From: Deinococcus yavapaiensis KR-236
Lineage (GTDB): Bacteria > Deinococcota > Deinococci > Deinococcales > Deinococcaceae
NCBI RefSeq assembly: GCF_003217515.1
Contig: NZ_QJSX01000028.1
Location: forward strand, 1-31,157
Direction: 5' to 3'
DNA: 31,157 bases
Shown in pieces: positions 1 to 8,604 of this stretch. Made by a program: the position numbers and the translations under genes. The notes beneath the pieces are model-generated. The model did not search any database. It worked only from the letters and a program-made list of their open reading frames with translations, and was not told the origin of the DNA. The number at the start of each line of letters is the position of its first letter. Within the stretch, counting starts at the first letter, position 1.

Positions 1-6
1 CGTGTC

Positions 7-1044
7 GTGAAGGTGCTGATCTGGGGCGCGGGCGCCATCGGCGGCACGATCGGCGCGTACCTCGTGCGCGCCGGACACGACGTGACCTTCGTGGACCTCG
101 TCGAGGAGCACGTCGACGCCATCCGCGCCAACGGACTTCACATCACCGGTCCTGTCGACGACTTCGGCGTGAAGGCCTCGGCCTTCACGCCGCGCGAACT
201 ACACGGCCGATGGAACCTCGTCGTGCTGTGCACCAAGGCGCAGCACACGGCGCACGCCGCGCGGCAACTCGCTCCGCACCTTCACGAGGACGGGTACGTG
301 GTGTCCGCGCAAAACGGTCTCAACGAACTCGTCTTGGCCGACGCGCTCGGCGCCGAGCGCGTCATGGGATGCTTCGTCAACTTCGGAGGTGACTACCTCT
401 CGCCGGGCACCATCTTGTACGGCGGTCGAGGCGCCGTGGTCCTCGGTGAACTCGACGGGCAGGACACGCCGCGCCTGCGCGCCTTGCACGAACTGTTCTT
501 GACCTTCGACGACGCCGCCATCACCACCGGCAACATCTTCGGGTACTTGTGGAGCAAACTCGCGTACGGGGCGTTGCTGTTCGCGACGGCCCTGACAAAC
601 GACAGCATCGCCGACGCCCTCTCGCTTTCCGAGTACCGCGCCACGTACATCGCCTTGGCGCGAGAAGTGTTGCGCGTCGCGGTCACCACGGGCATCCAGC
701 CCGAAGCCTTCGACGGCTTCGACCCGGCCGCGTTCATGCCAAGCGCTTCCGACGAGCAAGCCAGCAAGTCAATGGACGACATGGTCGCGTTCAACCGCAA
801 AAGCGCCAAGACGCACAGCGGCATCTGGCGTGACCTCGCCGTGCGCAAGCGACCGACCGAAGTCGTTCAGGAAGAAAGCATCTTGACGGCCGGACAGGCG
901 TGCGGCGTGCCGACCCCGATCATCGCGCGGCTCGTCAGCTTGGTACGCGACTTGGAAAGCGGGCGGCGCTCCCTCGGGCGCGAGAACCTCGACGCGTTAC
1001 GCGACGCCATGGGGCGTGCCGCCACGGCCGAACAACCCGCTTGA
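7..1044 (+). CDS. Ketopantoate reductase (PanE/ApbA)-family oxidoreductase
   Basis: This encodes an NAD(P)H-dependent reductase-like cytoplasmic enzyme of 345 residues. The N-terminus is a Rossmann nucleotide site with GAGAIG at residues 7-12. The family's TK motif is present (K77), as is a QNG motif (N103), and a lysine in the helical C-terminal half (K184 in WSKLAYG) matches the family's catalytic Lys. The Asn usually found four residues after that lysine is Gly188 here, so activity on ketopantoate itself is doubtful; many paralogues act on other 2-oxo acids. The GTG at 7 is the only in-frame start near the Rossmann motif. Its ribosome site would lie outside the window, so the start is not fully testable. 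It converges on the gene at 1112-2479. Family assignment is firm; substrate is unknown. Confidence 0.85.
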   Translation: MKVLIWGAGAIGGTIGAYLVRAGHDVTFVDLVEEHVDAIRANGLHITGPVDDFGVKASAFTPRELHGRWNLVVLCTKAQHTAHAARQLAPHLHEDGYVVSAQNGLNELVLADALGAERVMGCFVNFGGDYLSPGTILYGGRGAVVLGELDGQDTPRLRALHELFLTFDDAAITTGNIFGYLWSKLAYGALLFATALTNDSIADALSLSEYRATYIALAREVLRVAVTTGIQPEAFDGFDPAAFMPSASDEQASKSMDDMVAFNRKSAKTHSGIWRDLAVRKRPTEVVQEESILTAGQACGVPTPIIARLVSLVRDLESGRRSLGRENLDALRDAMGRAATAEQPA

Positions 1045-1060
1045 CGAGCCCACCGCTGGA

Positions 1061-1085
1061 GTCGCCGAAAGGTCGGAGCGGCGAC
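1061..1085. terminator. Possible hairpin between convergent genes
   Basis: GTCGCCG (1061-1067) pairs with CGGCGAC (1079-1085) around an 11-nt loop, in the 67-bp gap between two convergent genes. There is no T-run, so a terminator role is only a guess from position. Confidence 0.3.
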
Positions 1086-1111
1086 CCTTGCGGTCTCGGG
1101 TGACGCGGCAG

Positions 1112-2479
1112 TCAAGGGTCGAGGCTGCGTAGCGCGCGCCGTACGGCTTCACGTAAGTCCGTCGAGACCGCCCAACGCGGATTGGCGTACACCATGCCGA
1201 AGTTGTGCCCGAGGCCCATGTCCTGACTTTGCAGCGCCGGAACCGACGCGTTCGTGGGCGGCAGCACGTCGAACAACAACCGCAAGCCGCCCACCACGAG
1301 GTCCGACTGCGACGTGACGTACTCCCCGCCGCCGGGAATGCTGCCGCTCGGCACCGCCACGCCCACGATGCGCAAGCGGTCCAACGGCGTGCCGCGCGCC
1401 TTGAGCTCGCGGTACACCACGGTCGCGTACAAATTCCCCTGGCTGTACGGTACGAGCACCGCGCGCATGCCCTTGCGAAGCGCGTCGTCGAGCGTGTCCA
1501 CGAGCGACGAGACTTTGGCGTCCGAGTACGTGCTGTCGCTGCTCTTGTCGTGCAAGCTCTTCAAGGACCGCAGCAGCACGTCCAGGTACGCGGTCTTGTA
1601 CTGCTCGACGAGGGCGTTCACGTCCGCCGGAGACGGCGTGAGTTGCTGTGCGGACGGCAGCACGCTCGTCGGGTTGCGCAAGAAGTTCAAGACGTTGCCG
1701 GGCGTGACAGGCGGGATCGCCGCTTGCAATTTGCGCGTCAGGAAGTCGACCGCGAAGCGTTCGAGCACACTCGACTCGCCGAGCGACCGCATGAAGTTCG
1801 AGGTGCTGAGGGTGTGCTCACCGAACTTTTGCAAGAACACCTCGGCGAGGTCCCCGAGGCCGTCGGTGGGATTGTAGTTCACGGCGTACAGCAACGTCTG
1901 CCCTTCGAACGATCCTCCCAGCAGGGATTGCAACGCGCGAACGTCACGCATCGCGCTTTCCTCGGTCGTGAAGATGCCGTTCTGAAACAAAATCAGAGTG
2001 CAGTCCGCGAGGCAGTCCGTCAATGTTTTCGTGTCGGGCGCGCTCGACGGCACGAACGTGGTGGCGCTCTTCGCGGACGCGACGAAGCTCGTGAAGGCGC
2101 GCAAGCGCACCTTCGTGTTGACGGTGAGGGAGCGAACGTCGCTCGCGAGCGTTTCCCACTCGGGCGTGACGCGCGACAAGGCCGCGAGGCGATCAAGGAC
2201 CGCCTGACCCGCCGTGACGTCGCCCGACGTGAGCGTGCGTTGAAGTGCGCGTGCGTACCCGACGAGCTCGGTTTTCGCGGACGCCACGTTCGGAGCGGAC
2301 GAGCGAAGGTCGATGAAGGCGTCGATGTCGTCGCGAACGCCATTGTCGTCGGCGTCGCGACCCGCGACCGTGGTGTCCCTCAAGGACACGTCCGAGGTGT
2401 AAGCGGTGTCGGCGGCAATTGCGATCGGCGCGAAGGCGAGAGCGGACGTCAGCAGGGTAGCGAACGGAAGTCGGGTCAT
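1112..2479 (-). CDS. Exported alpha/beta-hydrolase-like protein with N-terminal calcium-loop motif
   Basis: This is a 455-residue protein with a signal peptide (Arg3 followed by a hydrophobic run to about residue 22, AIAA cleavage region). A D-x-D-x-N-G-x-x-D loop at residues 42-50 resembles EF-hand or thrombospondin type-3 calcium loops. In the C-terminal half, VPYSQGNLY places Ser346 in a nucleophile-elbow-like turn, and H425 (GLGHNFG) could serve as the catalytic His, so an exported lipase- or esterase-like fold is likely but the substrate is unknown. I chose the ATG at 2479 because AGGAGGA lies just upstream and a signal peptide begins there; upstream extension to 2785 is possible in frame but has low-complexity Arg-rich sequence. 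Its promoter region carries the same direct heptamer repeat as the gene at 6594, which suggests control by the BTAD regulator between them. Confidence 0.75.
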   Translation of the reverse strand: MTRLPFATLLTSALAFAPIAIAADTAYTSDVSLRDTTVAGRDADDNGVRDDIDAFIDLRSSAPNVASAKTELVGYARALQRTLTSGDVTAGQAVLDRLAALSRVTPEWETLASDVRSLTVNTKVRLRAFTSFVASAKSATTFVPSSAPDTKTLTDCLADCTLILFQNGIFTTEESAMRDVRALQSLLGGSFEGQTLLYAVNYNPTDGLGDLAEVFLQKFGEHTLSTSNFMRSLGESSVLERFAVDFLTRKLQAAIPPVTPGNVLNFLRNPTSVLPSAQQLTPSPADVNALVEQYKTAYLDVLLRSLKSLHDKSSDSTYSDAKVSSLVDTLDDALRKGMRAVLVPYSQGNLYATVVYRELKARGTPLDRLRIVGVAVPSGSIPGGGEYVTSQSDLVVGGLRLLFDVLPPTNASVPALQSQDMGLGHNFGMVYANPRWAVSTDLREAVRRALRSLDP

Positions 2480-2663
2480 CGAAGAGATCCTCCTGGCAGG
2501 GGCGGCGCGTGAACGCGCTCGGTCGTGTCGTAAGATGCCCGAGCGACGGTGATTCGAGCATGACCGGCGGACGTTCGACGCGTCGCGGCGAGACGTCCAA
2601 CCGAGCGGCTCAAGCAGAGCCGCGTGGAACGCACGTCGAAAACGTTCGAGCGCGCTCGACGCC

Positions 2664-2697
2664 AAGGTAGGCCGGACCGTGTGACGAGGTTGTGACG
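2664..2697 (-). promoter_or_regulatory. SARP-type promoter: CGTCACA direct repeat plus -10 TACCTT
   Basis: On the minus strand, CGTCACA occurs at 2697-2691 and again at 2686-2680, giving an 11-bp period with a 4-bp linker. Ten bases (2679-2670) then lead to TACCTT (2669-2664), a TANNNT -10 box. The repeat spans where a -35 would lie, and no good -35 is present, as in activator-dependent SARP promoters. It faces the exported hydrolase gene, leaving an untranslated leader of roughly 180 nt. The layout matches that at 6467-6500 base for base in spacing. Confidence 0.7.
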
Positions 2698-3005
2698 GCG
2701 GTGGAAGACGAGGGCGTGCCGAACGAGCGACGTGCGCCACGGTCCTGGCCGTGCTTGCCATGAAGGCCACTGTTTCCGGCGCCAAGTGATCGGTGTCGCC
2801 CTCCCTTGCAGCGCGCCTGGAGACGAGCGAGCGTGGTGATCTTCGGCACTTCTGCTGTCACGACGGCGGGCGAATGAAAAGGTGGGCCGCCGTCACGCAC
2901 GCTCGGCGCGCTCATTCGTGTGCTTCGTTCACGGGCGAGGGCGACACGCCACGAAGGTGAATCATCAAGAGCACGGGAATCGGCCCTCGCTTCTCGAAGG
3001 TGGCG

Positions 3006-3011
3006 TAGCAT
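3006..3011 (+). promoter_or_regulatory. Possible leaderless -10 (TAGCAT) of the BTAD regulator
   Basis: TAGCAT ends 5 nt before the ATG at 3017, the spacing of Deinococcus leaderless promoters. No convincing -35 is present, and a weak GAAGGTGG at 2996-3003 could instead serve as ribosome site, so this is tentative. Confidence 0.35.
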
Positions 3012-3016
3012 GGCGT

Positions 3017-6000
3017 ATGCGCGACGCGTCCTTCGCGCGTTGTCCGTGGCGGCTCGAACTGCTCGGAACGCCGCGCCTGATCGGTTCGAACGGCGAGGTG
3101 CGCTTGGAGCGGCGCACGTCGGCGGCGCTCGCCTACCTCGCGCTGGAAGGCTCGGCCGTGAAGTACCGCCTCGCCGGGTGGCTGTGGCCTGAATCCACCG
3201 AACGCGCGGCGCGCGCCAACATGCGTCAGTTGCTGCGCCGCTTGCGTGTCTCCACGAGCGACGACCTCGTGCTCGGCACGGACACGATTCGCCTCGCGCC
3301 GACGGTCGCAACCGATGTCGGCGAGATGCGACGCTTCGCGTTCGACGAAGCGTACGGGGACTTGCTGAGCGTTCCAGGCGACTTGCTCGAAGGGCTGGAA
3401 AGCGACGACTTGCCCGACTTCGCCGAGTGGCTGGCCTTCGAACGCGAGCGTGTCAAGCAACTGCGCTTGCTCGCGGCGGCCAGGCACGCCGAGCACTTGG
3501 AGCGGGCCGGTGATCTCGTCGGGGCGTTGCACGCCTCGCAGCGTGCCTTGACGCTGGAGCCGCTGTCCGAAGAGGCGCACCGCGCGTTGATGCGCTTGCA
3601 TCACCTGCGGGGTGATCGCGCCGCGGCGATGGACGCGTACCGCCGACTCGAACGCTTGCTGCGGGACACGCTCGGCACCGAGCCCTTGCCGGTAACGAAA
3701 GCGCTCGCCGGCGAGATAGCGCGCGGTTCCGTCGTGCCGACGGCGGGAGCGGCGACGTCGCCGCTCGCCGTGCAGCGTCCCTTCACGCTCGTCGGACGCG
3801 AGGACGCGTGGGCGCGTTTGGAGGGCGCGTGGGCCGTGAAGCGCGTCGCGGTCCTGGCGGGTGAGGCGGGCGCGGGCAAGACGCGCCTCGCCTTGGATTT
3901 CGCGTCGTCGAGAGGCGTGTACGTCCACCTGGAGGCGCGGCCCGGCGACGCGGACGTTCCCTACGCGACGGCCGCCCGCTGGACGCGCACCCTGCTTGGT
4001 CTACCGGGCAGGCGAGAGCGTCTGCCCGCTTGGACGACGAGCGAACTCGCGCGCCTGATTCCCGAATTCGGCGTCGCGCTGCCGCTCGCGTCTCCCGACG
4101 GGAAGCTGCGCTTCTTCGACGCGGTCGTCGAGGCGTGCCGAGGCTTCGTCGGCGTCCTCGTGCTCGACGATTTGCACTTCGCCGACGACGCGACCCTGGA
4201 GTTGGCAGGGTACGTCCTGCGGACCTTGGTGTTCGAGGCGGACGCGCCCCGCTTTCTCGCCACGCACCGAACGGACGAGGCGAGCGAGACCTGCGTTCGC
4301 GTGCTGCAAGCCCTCGTGGAAGCCGACGCCGCCGAAGCGATCGACGTGCCGACCCTCGACGAGTCGGCCGTCGCGCGTCTGCTCGACACGCTCGAATTGC
4401 CGAGCGCGACGTTCGCGGAGAAGTTGACGCGCTACACGGGCGGCAATCCCCTCTTCGTCGTAGAGACCTTGAAGCACTTGTACGAGACGGGTCTCGTGGC
4501 GCACGGCTTTCCGGACGCCTTGCCGCCGCCCGAACGCGCGGGGAACGTCATTCGGCGGCGCGTGCGCCGCTTGTCACGAGAAGCTCAGCAGGTCGCGCGC
4601 GCCGCGAGCGTGCTTCGGCGTGACTTCGACGTCGAATTGCTGTCGGAGGTGCTCGGCGTCTCCGTCTTGGACGTGCTGCAAGTTTGGGACGAGTTGGAGG
4701 CCGCTCGTCTCATGAGCGGCGCGCGCTTCGTTCACGACATCGTCCAGGAAGCCGTGCTGACCGACACGCCGCCCGCCGTGCGCGAAGTTCTGCACCGCGC
4801 GGCAGCGCGAGCCCTCGAAGCGCGGTCGGGCGATTCCGCCCGAGTCGCCCTGCATTGGAAGGCGGGCGGTGAACCTCGACGAGCGGCGCCCCTGCTGCTG
4901 CTTGCCGCCGCCCGAGCAGGAGAATTCCTGCGCTTCACGGACGCCGCGCGCTTCTACGCGGCCGCCGCCGCGTGCTTCGACGGCGTCGGTGAGGACGACG
5001 CGGCCTTCGAGGCGCGCGCCGCCATCTTCGAACGGTTGTGGCTGCACGACTTGCGCGAAGTGCTCGACGACGAACGGAGCCGCTTACAGAGCGGCGCGCG
5101 CAGCGCCTTGCAAATCGCCCGATCGTGCGCCGCCGACGCCGTCACGCGCCTCGTGCGCCACCGTGACGGCGTCGGCGCCGAGGAGGCCGCGCGGCAAGGC
5201 TTGAACGCGCTGGAAGGAGCGCCGATGGTCGAGCAAGCGACGGCGTTGGAAGTGGAATTGCGGCGCCTCGTGATCGAGGCGCGCGTCGCGCTCGGGCGGA
5301 CCGAGGGCCTGCGCGACCTCATCGCGCGGGCCCTCGAAGTCGCTCGAATGTCGTCCGACCGACGACTCGCCGCGACGCTCGACCTCACCGTGGGCGTCGC
5401 GCTGTTCTCGACGTGGCAAGACGAACGTGCCGTCGAGCGCTTCTTGAGCGCCGCGAGCACCGCCGAGGCGCACGGAGATCGGTACGGCGCGAACCTCGCT
5501 CGGCAAAATGCCGCGACGGTCTTGGAGCACGTCGGGCAGCGGGAACGCGCCGAGCGCCTCCGCCTGGAAGTGCGCACGCACCTCGGCGCCACGCCCGGTA
5601 CGACGCGCGTGGCGTACCTCAATGCCGTCGGCCTCGGCAAGAACTTCATGATTCGCCATCGGTACGCGCGGGCCGCCGAGCAGTTCGAGGTGGCCCGCGC
5701 GTTGAGCCGCGACCTCGAGGCGTCGAGCGGGCTGGTGGAGCGCGCCGCAGCGCAGTTGTCGTGGATGCTGGGCGACCTCGGCGCTTGCGAAGCGGCCGCC
5801 CGGCGAGCGTTGGCAGCGCCCGATCCGGACGCCGGCGCGTTCGGCGAGGCGCACTTGTGGCTGGGCCGCGTTTTCGCGGCAGGGGGGCGATTCGAGGAAG
5901 CGCGCGCCTCGTTCGATGAAGCCGAGGCGAGGACGCGCACGCGTTCTCTACCGTCGACACTAGGATCGCTGCGCTTGGCTCGCTTGGCAATCGCGCCGCC

Positions 6001-6412
6001 CGACGAGACGTTGGCGCTCGCGGACGAAGCTGTTGCGTTCGCGCGGCGGCACGGCCAAGAGGAGCTTCTCACGGCGGCCCTCGCGGAGCGCGCGAGCGCC
6101 TTGCTGCAGCGGGGCCGATTCACGCAGGCGCTTGCCAGCGCGCGTGACGCTGCGGATCGCTGGGAGCGCACGCCGCCACGCGACGACGTTTTGAAGCCGT
6201 TGCTGGTGTACGCCCTCGCGCACGCGGCCGTTGGCGAGTGGCCGGGCGTCACCTTGCAGCGAGCCGCAGCGTGGCTCGATCACGCGCTGTCCGTGAACGT
6301 CCCTGCCGCATTCGCGGCCACGTTTCGCGCTCGACCGACCCACGCGCGCCTGCTCGAACTCGCGCACGAAGCCGCCACGGCGACGAAGCGCAACCGCGAG
6401 CCGAAGCGGTGA
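3017..6412 (+). CDS. BTAD/SARP-type transcriptional regulator with AAA+ ATPase and TPR region
   Basis: This is a 1131-residue AfsR-like regulator. Residues about 5-95 form a winged-helix DNA-binding domain and about 100-230 the bacterial transcriptional activation domain (helical repeats ending in the typical DTLGTEPLP segment). An AAA/NACHT-like ATPase follows, with Walker A GEAGAGKT at 282-289 and Walker B VLVLDD around 380-385. The rest, to the C-terminus, is TPR-like alpha-helical repeats, with no C-terminal LuxR helix-turn-helix. SARP proteins bind heptameric direct repeats with 11-bp spacing just upstream of the -10. Exactly such repeats occur before both neighbouring genes (2664-2697 and 6467-6500), so these are its likely targets. 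I chose the ATG at 3017 because the conserved domain starts within a few residues; an in-frame extension to 2882 adds only unconserved sequence. The ligand sensed is unknown. Confidence 0.88.
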   Translation: MRDASFARCPWRLELLGTPRLIGSNGEVRLERRTSAALAYLALEGSAVKYRLAGWLWPESTERAARANMRQLLRRLRVSTSDDLVLGTDTIRLAPTVATDVGEMRRFAFDEAYGDLLSVPGDLLEGLESDDLPDFAEWLAFERERVKQLRLLAAARHAEHLERAGDLVGALHASQRALTLEPLSEEAHRALMRLHHLRGDRAAAMDAYRRLERLLRDTLGTEPLPVTKALAGEIARGSVVPTAGAATSPLAVQRPFTLVGREDAWARLEGAWAVKRVAVLAGEAGAGKTRLALDFASSRGVYVHLEARPGDADVPYATAARWTRTLLGLPGRRERLPAWTTSELARLIPEFGVALPLASPDGKLRFFDAVVEACRGFVGVLVLDDLHFADDATLELAGYVLRTLVFEADAPRFLATHRTDEASETCVRVLQALVEADAAEAIDVPTLDESAVARLLDTLELPSATFAEKLTRYTGGNPLFVVETLKHLYETGLVAHGFPDALPPPERAGNVIRRRVRRLSREAQQVARAASVLRRDFDVELLSEVLGVSVLDVLQVWDELEAARLMSGARFVHDIVQEAVLTDTPPAVREVLHRAAARALEARSGDSARVALHWKAGGEPRRAAPLLLLAAARAGEFLRFTDAARFYAAAAACFDGVGEDDAAFEARAAIFERLWLHDLREVLDDERSRLQSGARSALQIARSCAADAVTRLVRHRDGVGAEEAARQGLNALEGAPMVEQATALEVELRRLVIEARVALGRTEGLRDLIARALEVARMSSDRRLAATLDLTVGVALFSTWQDERAVERFLSAASTAEAHGDRYGANLARQNAATVLEHVGQRERAERLRLEVRTHLGATPGTTRVAYLNAVGLGKNFMIRHRYARAAEQFEVARALSRDLEASSGLVERAAAQLSWMLGDLGACEAAARRALAAPDPDAGAFGEAHLWLGRVFAAGGRFEEARASFDEAEARTRTRSLPSTLGSLRLARLAIAPPDETLALADEAVAFARRHGQEELLTAALAERASALLQRGRFTQALASARDAADRWERTPPRDDVLKPLLVYALAHAAVGEWPGVTLQRAAAWLDHALSVNVPAAFAATFRARPTHARLLELAHEAATATKRNREPKR

Positions 6413-6466
6413 CGGTCACCTTGAGCGACGGGGACGTCCGAAAGCCCGAAGCGCGTGAAGGGGCGC

Positions 6467-6500
6467 CGTCACAGGATCGTCACACCCTGGCCCCTACAGT
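6467..6500 (+). promoter_or_regulatory. SARP-type promoter: CGTCACA direct repeat plus -10 TACAGT
   Basis: CGTCACA lies at 6467-6473 and again at 6478-6484 (11-bp period, 4-bp linker). Ten bases (6485-6494) separate it from TACAGT at 6495-6500, a TANNNT -10. The heptamers straddle the -35 position. This precedes the delta-60 repeat gene with a leader of about 87 nt. The shared pattern with the minus-strand site at 2664-2697 is CCGTCACA, three free bases, then TCGTCACAC. Confidence 0.75.
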
Positions 6501-6593
6501 TTTCGAAGCGCCCGCCCGTCCTTCGAAGGTGCGAGGTATGGCCGCCCATGTCCTTCGCATCCTCATCCTGCCGCTCGTCAAGGAGAACCACCG

Positions 6594-8405
6594 ATGATTC
6601 CTCGCAAGCCTTCCTTTCGCTCATCGTCATTCATGCGACTCACGGTTTCACTCCTCGCCGCGTGCCTACCGCCCGCTCCGAGCGCGGTCGCGAACGACAA
6701 CGGCATCGCTCGGATGCCAACGGTCGCGGTCATGGCGGGGAGCCTGTCGAACACACGTCCGCAAACTCCTCGAGAAGCGGCGGCCCACGTCGCAACGCCG
6801 AGTTCACCGATCGCCACGCCGGTCGACGCGCGTGCCCTTGACACCTCCAGCATCACGGCGGTCGTCCAAAACGCTGCCGGAGTCGTGAATGCCGACGCGC
6901 CGATCATCACGCTTTCGGCCGTTCGGTTACCCGTCGTGACGGGCGCGGCCGCGCGCCTCGGTGTGACGATCGACCGGCGAGGCGTCACGGGTCCCGTCAC
7001 GATTTCGCTCGACGGGCTCCCTACGGGCGCGAAGGCGTCGTCCGTCGTCATTCCATCCGCTGCGAACACCGCCGACGTGACCGTCACAGCGACGCGCGGA
7101 GCGCCACACAGTCGCCCGACGACCGCGACGCTGCACGCGCGATTCGAGCATGGAAGCGTGTCGCGCGCCGTCGTCGTGACCGTGCGCGGTGCCGCGGGCA
7201 GCCTCGACACGACGTTCGGAACCGCGGGCGTGGCCGTCACCAAAGCTTCGCTGGGAGAAAGCCAGGCAAATGCCATGGCGGTGCTTCCCGATGGAAAGAT
7301 CGTGGTGGTCGGCGAGGCGTTCGGTCAACTCGGCGACTTCATGATCTTGCGTTACGACCGTGACGGCATCCTCGACTCGTCGTTCGGCACGAACGGCAAG
7401 GTCGTCGTGGACTTCGAAGGCGGGCGCGACGTCGCCGAGGCAGTGGTGGTGCAACCGGACGGCAAGGTCATCGTGGGCGGCAGCGCTTCGAGCTCGGCCG
7501 CCTCGGGACGGCGAGAGTCCTTCGCGGCCGTTCGCCTCACGTCGACGGGAAAGCTGGACGCCTCGTTCGGCACGAACGGAAAAGTCACGATCGCCTTTCC
7601 GGACAGCAGCGTCGGCAAAACGCACGCGGTCGCGCTGCAACCCGACGGCAAGATCGTTCTTGGCGGCGAGGCGACGTTCGTGGCGTCGGGCGTCGATTTC
7701 GCCCTCGCACGCCTCACGCCGACGGGCACCCTCGACGCTTCGTTCGGCACGAACGGTCGAGTGACGACCCCCGTGCTGACCCTCTCCGAGACGGACCGTA
7801 TCTTCGCGTTGGCGTTGCAAGGCGACAAGATCGTCGCCGCGGGCGGCGGCAAGTTCCAAGTGGTTCGTTACACATCGAACGGCGCGCTGGACTCCACGTT
7901 CGGCTCGGACGGGAAGGTGGCGGACGTGTTTGGCAGCAGCAGCAGTGCTACGAGCGCGCTCGTGGACCGCGATGGGCGCGTTTTGCTGGCGGGCGAGCGC
8001 GACATGAACACCGTGGTCGTGCGCCTGAACACGGGTGGAGTCCTCGACACGACGTTCGGCTCGCGAGGCGTGGTGGAGGTGCCGCTCAGCTCGACCAATT
8101 GGGACAAGGCGGCCGCGCTCGTGTCGCAGACGGACGGCAAGATCGTCGTGGGCGGCTGGGTGAACGAGGGGCAGACGTCGTCAGGCAACTTCGCCGTGAC
8201 GCGCCTCACCGCCGGCGGCGCGCTTGACGCGACCTTCGGTCGAGGTGGAACGACGATCACGCCCGTCGCGCTCGACGCCAAGGCCGACTTCGCGAACGCG
8301 GCGGCCCTGCAAAGCGACGACCGCATTCCTGCCGTTCGGATCGTACTCGCCGGCGCTCGCTCCGCCGATGGCCTCGCCGTGGCGCTCACTCGCTACTGGC
8401 CTTGA
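6594..8405 (+). CDS. Exported delta-60 repeat protein with Ig-like N-terminal domain
   Basis: This 603-residue protein begins with a signal-peptide-like segment (MRLTVSLLAACL from about residue 14). An Ig-like beta domain follows at about 100-195 (GVTGPVTISLDGLPTGA and an alternating beta pattern to VVVTV). From about residue 199 there are seven delta-60 repeats, each with an LDxxFGxxG signature (LDTTFGTAG, LDSSFGTNG, LDASFGTNG twice, LDSTFGSDG, LDTTFGSRG, LDATFGRGG) and a PDGKIVxxG strand between; the family is thought to form beta-propeller-like folds and has no enzymatic function assigned. The start is supported by AAGGAG 8 nt before the ATG. It lies 181 bp after the BTAD regulator and carries its own heptamer-repeat promoter, so it is probably a regulator target rather than a simple read-through gene. 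Confidence 0.85.
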   Translation: MIPRKPSFRSSSFMRLTVSLLAACLPPAPSAVANDNGIARMPTVAVMAGSLSNTRPQTPREAAAHVATPSSPIATPVDARALDTSSITAVVQNAAGVVNADAPIITLSAVRLPVVTGAAARLGVTIDRRGVTGPVTISLDGLPTGAKASSVVIPSAANTADVTVTATRGAPHSRPTTATLHARFEHGSVSRAVVVTVRGAAGSLDTTFGTAGVAVTKASLGESQANAMAVLPDGKIVVVGEAFGQLGDFMILRYDRDGILDSSFGTNGKVVVDFEGGRDVAEAVVVQPDGKVIVGGSASSSAASGRRESFAAVRLTSTGKLDASFGTNGKVTIAFPDSSVGKTHAVALQPDGKIVLGGEATFVASGVDFALARLTPTGTLDASFGTNGRVTTPVLTLSETDRIFALALQGDKIVAAGGGKFQVVRYTSNGALDSTFGSDGKVADVFGSSSSATSALVDRDGRVLLAGERDMNTVVVRLNTGGVLDTTFGSRGVVEVPLSSTNWDKAAALVSQTDGKIVVGGWVNEGQTSSGNFAVTRLTAGGALDATFGRGGTTITPVALDAKADFANAAALQSDDRIPAVRIVLAGARSADGLAVALTRYWP

Positions 8406-8532
8406 CGCCACGACCAACGGTCGGGCCCGAACGGAGCCCAGCGTCGAGTCAGACCGGGACGCCCGGCCGTGCTTCGTGGGCGCACTCCGAACGCACGTGG
8501 GCAAGCGCATGTTCGCGGTTTGGCCGTACATT

Positions 8533-8585
8533 GCCCGAGGCAGGTCCTTTCCACGTTCAGTTCTGGCGTGACTCCTGCCTCGGGC
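8533..8585. repeat. 12-bp perfect inverted repeat upstream of the PAS gene
   Basis: GCCCGAGGCAGG (8533-8544) is matched perfectly by CCTGCCTCGGGC (8574-8585), with 29 bases between. The arm centres are 41 bp apart, close to four helical turns. The right arm ends 7 bp before the -10 box of the PAS gene, so regulator binding at two sites or an RNA/DNA hairpin are both possible. Confidence 0.6.
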
Positions 8586-8592
8586 GGTCCGC

Positions 8593-8598
8593 TATCTT
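8593..8598 (+). promoter_or_regulatory. Leaderless -10 (TATCTT) of the PAS protein gene
   Basis: TATCTT ends 6 nt before the ATG at 8605, and there is no Shine-Dalgarno sequence. Transcription would start at or next to the ATG. The best -35 candidate, TGACTC (8569-8574), is 18 bp upstream and lies partly in the right arm of the inverted repeat. Confidence 0.6.
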
Positions 8599-8604
8599 GA
8601 TGAA

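Larger units (their letters stand above)
2480..3016. other. 537-bp divergent intergenic region
   Basis: This lies between the minus-strand exported hydrolase and the plus-strand BTAD regulator. I see the heptamer-repeat promoter at 2664-2697, a GC-rich 7-bp inverted repeat (2863-2869 with 2887-2893), and a weak -10 before the regulator start. No reading frame here looks like a protein. Confidence 0.5.
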
